From positions 1-12,023 of the forward strand of contig JAZQAK010000054.1 of NCBI GenBank assembly GCA_045545175.1: a stretch of DNA of 12,023 bases, written 5' to 3'. The notes below the pieces were generated by a model. The model made no database searches, had not been told where the DNA came from, and worked only from the letters and a program-made list of their open reading frames with translations. The translations under genes were made by a program, and so were the position numbers. The stretch comes from RGIG6165 sp045545175 (GTDB lineage Bacteria > Bacillota > Clostridia > Oscillospirales > Feifaniaceae). Positions 6,738 to 12,023 of this stretch are shown here, piece by piece; within the stretch, counting starts at the first letter, position 1; every line of letters begins with the position of its first letter.

Positions 6738-7201
6738 CTGAAAAACTCCTTCGATGCTCTGTCAATATCACGCTTTGCCTGCCTTTCAGCTGCGGCATCA
6801 CGCTTGTCGTATAACTTTTTACCCTTGCATACGCCAAGTTCAACCTTGACCTTTGAACCCGAAAAATAAAGCGATAAGGGAATAAGCGTCATCCCGTCAA
6901 GCCTGACCTTGTCAAAAAGACGTAATATTTCACGCTTGTGCAGTAAAAGCACTCTTTTACGAAGAGGGTCTTTATTAAATATGTTGCCCTTTTCGTAGGG
7001 GCTGACATGCATTCCGTGAAGAATTACCTGCCCGTCTTCTATCATACAATACGAGTCCTTGAGATTTACCTGGCCGAGACGGATGCTTTTCACTTCCGTA
7101 CCCGAAAGGGAAATGCCTGCTTCAAGCGATTCTGTGACAAAATAGTCGTGGTACGCCTTTTTGTTCGCGGCGATTTGACGTATATTCTTGTTATCTGCCA
7201 T
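6734..7201 (-). CDS. smpB: SsrA-binding protein SmpB
   Basis: The 155-residue partner of tmRNA. It binds the tRNA-like domain, stands in for the missing anticodon stem in the ribosomal decoding centre and is required for trans-translation. Recognisable blocks are the N-terminal IAANKKAYHDY, the oligonucleotide-binding beta-barrel core with GTEVKSIR (34-41) and the stretch to HVSPYEKGN, then KVELGVCKGKKLYDKR (about 118-134) and a basic C-terminal tail ending DIDRASKEFFR that would lie in the mRNA channel. Length is normal. ATG 7201 follows AAGGAGGTG at ideal spacing. It is first gene of a unit running smpB, hydrolase, ssrA, with a clear promoter 26 bp upstream of the start. Confidence 0.98.
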   Translation of the reverse strand: MADNKNIRQIAANKKAYHDYFVTESLEAGISLSGTEVKSIRLGQVNLKDSYCMIEDGQVILHGMHVSPYEKGNIFNKDPLRKRVLLLHKREILRLFDKVRLDGMTLIPLSLYFSGSKVKVELGVCKGKKLYDKRDAAAERQAKRDIDRASKEFFR

Positions 7202-7226
7202 AGACGCACCTCCTTGTCGTCCTTAC

Positions 7227-7255
7227 ATTATATAATTGAAGTTATTGTTTGTCCA
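7227..7255 (-). promoter_or_regulatory. smpB promoter
   Basis: TGGACA (7255-7250), a 17-bp spacer and TATAAT (7232-7227) on the minus strand. The start would be near 7220, about 19 nt before the ATG. Its -35 is only 6 bp from the -35 of the divergent rpe promoter. Confidence 0.8.
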
Positions 7256-7261
7256 TATTTC

Positions 7262-7290
7262 TTGCAATATTGTAACATAAATGTTAAAAT
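7262..7290 (+). promoter_or_regulatory. Promoter of the rpe-dapF-ybaK operon
   Basis: TTGCAA (7262-7267), a 17-bp spacer and TAAAAT (7285-7290). Transcription would start near 7297 and produce a leader of about 160 nt before rpe, much longer than other leaders here. Confidence 0.6.
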
Positions 7291-7301
7291 TGTATATGTT
7301 A

Positions 7302-7406
7302 TGAACTGACGTTCAACTGCGGCAGACCGCTACGGCCTGCCGCTATATAAAAAGCCGCAGATGTAAAGGTCTTGGCAAGGGTAGGGACGTCTGTACCATC
7401 TGCGTC
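7302..7406 (+). ncRNA. Structured leader RNA candidate upstream of rpe
   Basis: From the predicted start to position 7406 almost every segment can fold. Hairpin 1 is TGAAC/GTTCA (7302-7306, 7311-7315). Hairpin 2 is GCGGCAG/CTGCCGC (7319-7325, 7337-7343) with an inner CCG/CGG. Helix 3 is GCCGCAGATG/CATCTGCGTC (7354-7363, 7397-7406, one mismatch) and encloses CTT/AAG and GGTA/TACC mini-stems. CTGCGGC (7317-7323) can instead pair with GCCGCAG (7354-7360), which would break both hairpin 2 and helix 3. No plus-strand T-tract follows, so attenuation by an intrinsic terminator is not evident. On the minus strand helix 3 is followed by five T residues. I do not recognise a known riboswitch class. A REP-like interspersed element is the main alternative. 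Confidence 0.45.
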
Positions 7407-7455
7407 TTACATTACATACTATGAAGATAATCTATAAATGACACAGGAGGAATAT

Positions 7456-8094
7456 ATGTTAAAGATAGCACCGTCACTTTTGGCAGCAGATTTTGCAAAT
7501 CTTGAAACCGACGTAAGAAAGGTCGAAAAAGCGGGGGCAGACTGGCTTCATCTTGACGTGATGGACGGTCATTTTGTACCCAACATTTCATTCGGTTCAT
7601 CCGTGATAAAGGCACTCAGAAAGCACACGTCACTCGTTTTTGACACACATCTGATGATAACACATCCGCTCAAATATCTTGACGAATTTGTAGATGCGGG
7701 CAGTGAGTATATCACGTTCCACATTGAGTGCGATGATGATGCAGAAAAAATAATAGATGCCATTCACGAAAAAGGCGTTAAAGCAGGCGTTTCGATAAAA
7801 CCGAGCACGTCAGTTGACGAGATAAAGCATATACTCGGTAAGGTTGAACTTGTACTCGTTATGAGTGTTGAGCCCGGTTTTGGCGGTCAGAAGTTTATGC
7901 CTTCTGCGGTTGATAAGATTGACACACTTGCAAAGCTCCGTGAGGAAAACGGCTATTCATATCTGATAAGCGTTGACGGCGGTATAACGGGTGAGACTGC
8001 AAGGCTTATAGAAAATGCCGACGTTGCGGTTGCAGGAAGCAGTGTTTTCGGTAAGGAAGACTTTGCCAAAGCAGTTGCTGACATCAGGGGGTAA
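7456..8094 (+). CDS. rpe: Ribulose-phosphate 3-epimerase
   Basis: Interconverts ribulose 5-phosphate and xylulose 5-phosphate in the non-oxidative pentose phosphate pathway, in the cytoplasm. It is a 212-residue TIM barrel of normal length. Visible residues are S7 in APSLLAAD, metal ligands H32, D34 and H66, catalytic acid/base D34 and D174, the flexible loop SVEPGFGGQKF (137-147), and the phosphate-binding VDGGI and AGSSVFG segments. I chose ATG 7456 because AGGAGG lies 5 nt upstream. The in-frame ATG at 7438 precedes that ribosome binding site and would add six residues (MTQEEY) unlike the family. It is first gene of an operon with dapF 2 nt downstream, and it follows the folded leader described separately. 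Confidence 0.97.
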   Translation: MLKIAPSLLAADFANLETDVRKVEKAGADWLHLDVMDGHFVPNISFGSSVIKALRKHTSLVFDTHLMITHPLKYLDEFVDAGSEYITFHIECDDDAEKIIDAIHEKGVKAGVSIKPSTSVDEIKHILGKVELVLVMSVEPGFGGQKFMPSAVDKIDTLAKLREENGYSYLISVDGGITGETARLIENADVAVAGSSVFGKEDFAKAVADIRG

Positions 8095-8096
8095 TA

Positions 8097-8948
8097 ATGG
8101 AACTTCAGTTTACCAAGATGCACGGTGCAGGCAACGACTACGTGTACGTTGACTGCTTTAAGTATAAAATAGACGAGCCTGAAAAACTGTCGGTTATTGT
8201 AAGTGACAGGCATAAGGGCATTGGGGCTGACGGTCTTATTCTCGTTGCACCGAGTGATACGTGTGACGTTCGTATGATAATGTATAATGCGGACGGCAGC
8301 AGGGGCAAAATGTGCGGAAACGGAAGTCGCTGTGTGGCAAAATTTGCATATGACAGGGGCTACGTCAAGAATAAAGAACTCACTCTTGAAACGGATGCAG
8401 GTGTAAAATACATCACGTTGCATACGGGGGAGGACGGTAAGGCACATTCTGCAACGGTCAATATGGGAAAGTCGGTGACGGAGGCGTCAAAGGTTCCCGT
8501 TATAACCGAAAAAAAAGAACTCGTGCTTGAAAAGGTTTCAATCGGCGGCAGAGAGGTGGAGATAACCTGTGTGTCAATGGGCAATCCCCACTGCGTTGTG
8601 TTTACGGATGAAAACGTGAAAGATATAGATCTTGAAAAAATAGGTCCCGTATTTGAAAATGCACCTATTTTTCCTGAAAGGGTAAATACGGAGTTTGTTA
8701 ACGTCATTTCATCAACCGAGCTTGATATGCGCGTATGGGAAAGAGGAAGCGGTGAAACGTTTGCCTGCGGAACGGGTGCTTGCGCAACGGCGGTAGCGGC
8801 AATAATGGCGGGACACTGTAAAAAGAACACGGATATCACCGTTCATATGAAGGGTGGAGATCTGGTGTTAAGGCAGACTGATGATGACGTTGTATTTATG
8901 ACGGGTGAGGCAGTCGAAGTATTTAACGGAAATATGAAAGTGATTTAA
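8097..8948 (+). CDS. dapF: Diaminopimelate epimerase
   Basis: Converts LL- to meso-diaminopimelate, the last step before the lysine branch and the source of the peptidoglycan cross-linking residue. It is a 283-residue two-lobed, cofactor-independent racemase. Landmarks are KMHGAGNDYVYVD (7-19), the first active cysteine C73 in MCGNGSR, N163 region MGNPH, E216-E220 in ERGSGE and the second active cysteine C224 in ACGTGA. Both catalytic cysteines are present, so it should be active. ATG 8097 lies 2 nt after the rpe stop, with AGGGGG inside the end of rpe as ribosome binding site. Presence of dapF implies meso-DAP-type peptidoglycan. Confidence 0.98.
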   Translation: MELQFTKMHGAGNDYVYVDCFKYKIDEPEKLSVIVSDRHKGIGADGLILVAPSDTCDVRMIMYNADGSRGKMCGNGSRCVAKFAYDRGYVKNKELTLETDAGVKYITLHTGEDGKAHSATVNMGKSVTEASKVPVITEKKELVLEKVSIGGREVEITCVSMGNPHCVVFTDENVKDIDLEKIGPVFENAPIFPERVNTEFVNVISSTELDMRVWERGSGETFACGTGACATAVAAIMAGHCKKNTDITVHMKGGDLVLRQTDDDVVFMTGEAVEVFNGNMKVI

Positions 8949-8951
8949 CAG

Positions 8952-9431
8952 ATGGCAAAAGGTGAAGAAAAGACAAACGTAATGCGTATTCTCGACAAGG
9001 AAAAGGTTGATTACGCATACCATACGTACGACCATGATGACGGGTTGATAGACGGTATTTCCATAGCAAACAAGATGGGCAAACCGCTTGAAACGGTCTA
9101 CAAAACGCTTGTGACAAAGGGCAAGTCAAGTCATTTTGTTTTCGTAGTGCCCGTAGCGTGTGAACTCGATTTGAAAAAAGCGGCACGCTCGGTCGGTGAA
9201 AAGGCGGTTGAAATGATAAAGGTTGCCGACATCAATAAGGTGACGGGGTATATCAGGGGCGGCTGCTCACCGATTGGAATGAAAAAGGCGTTTGTGACCG
9301 TTTACGATAAATCGGCAGAAACGCTTCCCACAATCACGGTCAGTGCAGGCAGGATAGGAAGTCAGATAGAACTCTCACCGCAGGTGCTTGCAAAACTTAC
9401 GAGAGGCACTTTTGAAGACATAATAAAATAA
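8952..9431 (+). CDS. ybaK: YbaK/EbsC-family aminoacyl-tRNA deacylase
   Basis: A 159-residue protein of the YbaK family, whose best known activity is hydrolysis of Cys-tRNA-Pro mischarged by prolyl-tRNA synthetase. Family blocks are seen: VYKTLV (49-54, with conserved lysine K51), FVVPVACELDLKKAAR (about 64-79), the GYIRGGCSPIGMKK motif (99-112), and a C-terminal VSAGRIGSQIELSP stretch. Length is normal. It starts 3 nt after the dapF stop; the ribosome binding site is weak (around AAAGTGATT), so translation is probably coupled to dapF. It is the last gene of the rpe operon, ending directly at the terminator. Exact tRNA specificity cannot be read from sequence. Confidence 0.93.
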   Translation: MAKGEEKTNVMRILDKEKVDYAYHTYDHDDGLIDGISIANKMGKPLETVYKTLVTKGKSSHFVFVVPVACELDLKKAARSVGEKAVEMIKVADINKVTGYIRGGCSPIGMKKAFVTVYDKSAETLPTITVSAGRIGSQIELSPQVLAKLTRGTFEDIIK

Positions 9432-9475
9432 AAAAACACCTCTATGCATATAATGTGCACAGAGGTGATTTTTTT
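9431..9475 (+). terminator. Terminator of rpe-dapF-ybaK, overlapping the asnB start
   Basis: CACCTCT (9437-9443) pairs with AGAGGTG (9461-9467). The stem is extended by a TGCA/TGCA pair inside the 17-nt loop and followed by A and seven T residues. The T-tract runs into the TTG start codon of asnB, and the 3' arm contains its ribosome binding site. Confidence 0.75.
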
Positions 9476-9476
9476 G
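9449..9476 (+). promoter_or_regulatory. asnB -10 box, ribosome binding site and TTG start nested in a hairpin
   Basis: A perfect TATAAT (9449-9454) lies in the loop of the preceding terminator hairpin. Seven bases later comes GAGGTGAT (9462-9469), the Shine-Dalgarno, then TTTT and TTG (9474-9476). A start near 9461 would give a 13-nt leader. No clear -35 lies 16-18 bp upstream, where the sequence is A-rich, so promoter activity is inferred from the -10 and from the same layout at the SGNH esterase gene. Confidence 0.45.
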
Positions 9477-11279
9477 TGCGGAATAGCAGGATTTCTCAGT
9501 TTTAGGGAGGATGTACGCGGTTTTGCAGACAGGCTTACGGCAATGCAAAGCACGCTTGAAAGGAGAGGGCCTGACCAGAAGGGTCAGTATCTTGACGAAA
9601 GGGTAGGGCTTGCACACCGACGGCTTGCAGTTATTGACGTGGAAAACGGCAGACAGCCTATGACCTACGGCAGATACACGATAGTCTATAACGGGGAACT
9701 GTATAACACGGCAGAACTGCGTTACAGACTGCGTGAATGCGGACAGACTTTTTATACGACGAGTGATACCGAGGTGGTGCTAAAGGCGTATATCGAATGG
9801 CAAGGTGATTGCCTTTACATGTTAAACGGCATATTTGCCTTTGCAATTTGGGACAGTTATCGGAAACGGCTTTTCCTTGCCCGTGACAGAATGGGGGTAA
9901 AACCGCTGTTTTACTCGTGCAAAAACGGCATTTTCACTTTCGGCTCCGAAATAAAAACGCTTCTTGCATCGGGCTTTGTAAAACCCGTGATAGACACAGA
10001 CGGCGTGGCTGAACTTATGCTTATCGGCCCGGGCAGGAGTGGGGGCAGCGGTGTATTCCGTGATATTGAGGAGGTAAAGCCCGGCTACTGCCTCGAAATA
10101 AGTGAGGACGGACTTCTGACAAAACGCTACTGGAAACTTCTTGACGCCCCTCATAATGAGAGTGCCGAGGAGACGGCAGAGCACGTAAGATACCTCGTTA
10201 CCGATTCGATAAAAAGACAACTTGTGTCCGACGTGCCGATAGGCACCTTTCTGTCGGGCGGTCTTGACTCGAGTATAATATCGTCGGTTGCATCGAGAGA
10301 AATAAATAATTTAAAGACCTTTTCCGTCACCTATAAGGACCAGAAAGAGCATTTTAAAGCGGGTAAATTTCAGCCGACGACCGACGACGATTATATTGGA
10401 ATTATGCAAAAATACATAGGTGCAGATTGTAAAGTGGTAACGCTTGACACACCTGCACTTGTGGAAGGTCTCTTTGAGGCGGTCGAGGCACGTGACCTGC
10501 CGGGTATGGCGGACGTTGATTCCTCGCTTTTGCAGTTCTGTAAGGAGATAAAAAAAGACGTCACGGTTGCACTTTCGGGCGAATGTGCCGATGAGATATT
10601 CGGCGGCTACCCCTGGTACCGTGATAAAGAGATAAGAGAACGCTACGGCTTTCCGTGGGCGCAGACCACCGATTACAGAGCAGGTTTTATAAGTGATGAA
10701 TTTAAAATAAACGCCGCCGAATACGTTGCCTCAAAATACGAAAGCACGATTTCGGATACGGATAAAATGGCAGGCATTTCACCGCTTGAAAGCCGTATGA
10801 AAGAGATGATGAGGCTCAATATCGACTGGTTTATGCAGACGCTTCTCGACCGTAAGGACAGAATGAGTATGTACAGCGGACTTGAGGTGCGTGTGCCTTT
10901 CTGTGACCACCGTATAGTAGAATACCTTTACACTGTTCCGTGGGAAATAAAAGAGTATATGGGGCGTGAAAAAGGCATACTTCGTGAGGCAATGAAGGAT
11001 TACTTGCCCGATGAGGTGCTTTACAGGAAAAAGAGTCCCTATCCCAAAACGCACAATCCGTCTTACAGAGATGCGGTGTCAAAAAAACTTTCAGAGCTTC
11101 TTTTGAAAAAAGACGCGCGTATTTTTGATATAGTAAAAAAAGAAAAAATAGAAAAACTTCTTACCGATGACAGCCTCACACCGTGGTACGGCCAGCTTAT
11201 GACGACACCGCAGACAATGGCGTATATGCTTCAGCTTGAGTGCTTTCTCAGGCTTTATAACGTGCAGATAATAAATTAG
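9474..11279 (+). CDS. asnB: Asparagine synthase-type glutamine amidotransferase
   Basis: A 601-residue cytoplasmic enzyme that releases ammonia from glutamine and uses it to amidate an ATP-activated carboxylate, classically aspartate to asparagine. The N-terminal class II glutaminase domain (about 1-210) begins with nucleophile C2 in CGIAGF and has RRGPD, HRRLAVID, YNGELYN and a SDTE motif near 97-100. The synthetase domain (about 235-601) has the PP-loop SGGLDSS (261-267), FSVTY, and SGECADEIFGGY (368-379). C2 must follow the initiator Met, so TTG 9474 is the start; upstream ATGs at 9444 and 9453 would bury the cysteine. GAGGTGAT precedes the TTG by 4 nt. It lies just downstream of dapF and ybaK, so amidation of diaminopimelate is a possible alternative role. 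Confidence 0.94.
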   Translation: MCGIAGFLSFREDVRGFADRLTAMQSTLERRGPDQKGQYLDERVGLAHRRLAVIDVENGRQPMTYGRYTIVYNGELYNTAELRYRLRECGQTFYTTSDTEVVLKAYIEWQGDCLYMLNGIFAFAIWDSYRKRLFLARDRMGVKPLFYSCKNGIFTFGSEIKTLLASGFVKPVIDTDGVAELMLIGPGRSGGSGVFRDIEEVKPGYCLEISEDGLLTKRYWKLLDAPHNESAEETAEHVRYLVTDSIKRQLVSDVPIGTFLSGGLDSSIISSVASREINNLKTFSVTYKDQKEHFKAGKFQPTTDDDYIGIMQKYIGADCKVVTLDTPALVEGLFEAVEARDLPGMADVDSSLLQFCKEIKKDVTVALSGECADEIFGGYPWYRDKEIRERYGFPWAQTTDYRAGFISDEFKINAAEYVASKYESTISDTDKMAGISPLESRMKEMMRLNIDWFMQTLLDRKDRMSMYSGLEVRVPFCDHRIVEYLYTVPWEIKEYMGREKGILREAMKDYLPDEVLYRKKSPYPKTHNPSYRDAVSKKLSELLLKKDARIFDIVKKEKIEKLLTDDSLTPWYGQLMTTPQTMAYMLQLECFLRLYNVQIIN

Positions 11280-11341
11280 TGGAAAAGTTCTTTTGTTTGT
11301 TGTAAAATAGTATCATATTCAAAAACAAAGGAAGAATAATA

Positions 11342-11869
11342 ATGTCAAAGAAAAATAAAAAAACGACTGCACAGCGTGAAAAAAGATTTACGTATCTCAG
11401 CATTATAATTTTCGTTGTGGGCGTGATTGCTCTTACGGCTGTGTTTTTGCATTTTGATATATTTACGTATAAATCGGTATTTTTTGAATACAACGAATAT
11501 GAACTTGCCGTCAATGAAAAAATGAAGGAAAATACCCATATTGCAGAGGTTGACCCTTACGGAGACGTGTTTATACCAAAGTCACTGATATCGTCGCAAA
11601 CGATTTCGTATTTTGAGGCGGAAGAGTATGGCGAAAGGATACTTGCCTATAATGACGGTATACGTTACCGTCTTGCTTACGACCGATGTCACAAATGTGA
11701 AGACGGTTGGTTTTATGAGTATAACGGGTATCTGCACTGTTCTGCCTGCGGTAAGGGAATTGAGCTTTTCGAGCTCGGAAAAGAAAATCCCTCGTCCGAA
11801 GTATATCCCGTTCCGATAACGAAAGATATGTATGAAGAAAGAGCAAGCGTTCTTGCTGTAATTAAATAA
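11342..11869 (+). CDS. Membrane-anchored four-cysteine protein, DUF2318-like
   Basis: A 175-residue protein with a short basic N terminus (1-16), one membrane helix at about 18-37 and an extracytoplasmic domain. The domain carries CHKC (116-119) and CSAC (133-136) 13 residues apart, a zinc-ribbon or iron-binding type knuckle, after an IRYRLAYD beta strand and before GKGIELFELG and a VYPVPI segment. The order resembles the C-terminal part of DUF2318 proteins, whose role is not firmly established; heme, iron or copper handling has been suggested for relatives. ATG 11342 follows AAAGGAAG at fair spacing. It begins 62 nt after asnB, with only weak promoter-like sequence between. A ribosome binding site just after its stop suggests it once headed an operon with a following gene. 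Confidence 0.72.
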   Translation: MSKKNKKTTAQREKRFTYLSIIIFVVGVIALTAVFLHFDIFTYKSVFFEYNEYELAVNEKMKENTHIAEVDPYGDVFIPKSLISSQTISYFEAEEYGERILAYNDGIRYRLAYDRCHKCEDGWFYEYNGYLHCSACGKGIELFELGKENPSSEVYPVPITKDMYEERASVLAVIK

Positions 11870-11912
11870 AAAAGGAGTCGGAAAGGGCGTGTTCACTTAG
11901 GGATTATTCGCT

Positions 11913-12015
11913 CAAAAAGCATAATTTTGGCGTATAACTTTGTTAAAAGACCTCCATATCCGTCAGGATTATGGAGGTCTTTTGCCTTGTTCTTCATCCA
12001 AAATAATGCTTTTTG
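11913..12015. repeat. Imperfect inverted repeat with internal hairpin, possible MITE or IS end
   Basis: Left arm CAAAAAGCATAATTTTGG (11913-11930) and right arm CCAAAATAATGCTTTTTG (11998-12015) match as inverted repeats at 17 of 18 positions, 67 bp apart, around a perfect 14-bp hairpin (11945-11983). The similarity does not extend beyond the arms. On the minus strand a frame stays open from the window edge (12021) to a TGA at 11893, encoding 42 residues that I do not recognise. It may be the tail of a gene or chance. Confidence 0.5.
11945..11986. terminator. Strong bidirectional hairpin terminator
   Basis: AAAAGACCTCCATA (11945-11958) and TATGGAGGTCTTTT (11970-11983) are perfectly complementary with an 11-nt loop that can close further (TCC/GGA). 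A and T runs on both flanks fit a bidirectional intrinsic terminator. It would end transcription coming from asnB and the 11342 gene, unless it belongs to a transposable element. Confidence 0.65.
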
Positions 12016-12023
12016 TAGTGCTA

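Noticed and set aside
7302..7406. Known riboswitch (SAM, TPP, c-di-GMP, ZTP, guanidine) or SRP/6S RNA at the rpe leader
   Set aside because: None of the conserved core sequences I know for these classes is present, and the length is wrong for 6S RNA.
7438..7455. ATG 7438 as rpe start
   Set aside because: The AGGAGG lies after it and serves ATG 7456; the added MTQEEY is not part of the epimerase fold.
8360..8839. 159-codon open frame on the minus strand inside dapF
   Set aside because: Antisense shadow of a well-conserved gene, without ribosome binding site or recognisable protein features.
9444..9473. ATG 9444 or 9453 as asnB start
   Set aside because: Either would put residues before the N-terminal nucleophile cysteine, and both lie in the terminator hairpin upstream of the ribosome binding site.
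11893..12021. C-terminal part of a transposase on the minus strand
   Set aside because: The 42 residues match no transposase ending I recognise, and a perfect hairpin inside a coding frame is unusual; too weak to annotate as a gene.

Overview
The window reads as a chromosomal segment of a low-to-medium GC Bacillota, most likely a gut-type Clostridia (Oscillospiraceae/Ruminococcaceae-like). The reasons are strong AGGAGG-type ribosome binding sites, a T-box riboswitch, a lipoprotein-type solute receptor, an ECF transporter S subunit, carbohydrate-esterase-like genes, and a tmRNA tag ending in AYAA. The genus cannot be fixed from the sequence alone. Most genes are ordinary housekeeping or transport genes. 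There is no phage, CRISPR array or defence island. The only possibly mobile sequence is an inverted-repeat element at the right edge.

Left third (1-4330): a small helical protein (-) and an ECF S component (+) diverge from about 460-554. The ECF gene converges on a three-gene ABC operon (-), receptor, permease, ATPase, of the PF04392/TrpX aromatic amino acid type. A T-box leader lies in front of that operon, and its best specifier reading is UUC (Phe). The transporter is therefore probably switched on when uncharged tRNA-Phe accumulates.

Middle (4338-7255): all on the minus strand. The transcription order is smpB, an alpha/beta hydrolase overlapping smpB by 4 nt, the tmRNA gene ssrA, a terminator, and then a separately promoted SGNH esterase. 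SmpB and tmRNA act together in rescue of stalled ribosomes. The esterase between them is an unrelated passenger.

Right (7262-11869): all on the plus strand. rpe, dapF and a YbaK-type deacylase form a tight operon preceded by a folded leader of about 110 nt with competing helices. Its terminator contains the -10 box, ribosome binding site and TTG start of the next gene, asnB. An orphan membrane-anchored four-cysteine protein (DUF2318-like) follows. The window ends in an imperfect inverted repeat with a strong internal hairpin. It follows a ribosome binding site whose reading frame stops after three codons, as if the next gene were interrupted.

Genes work together in three places: Phe-responsive import, trans-translation, and a possible link between DAP synthesis (dapF) and a glutamine-dependent amidotransferase (asnB). 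The most unusual items are the Phe-type T-box on the ABC operon, the rpe leader RNA, and the nested terminator/promoter/start of asnB.
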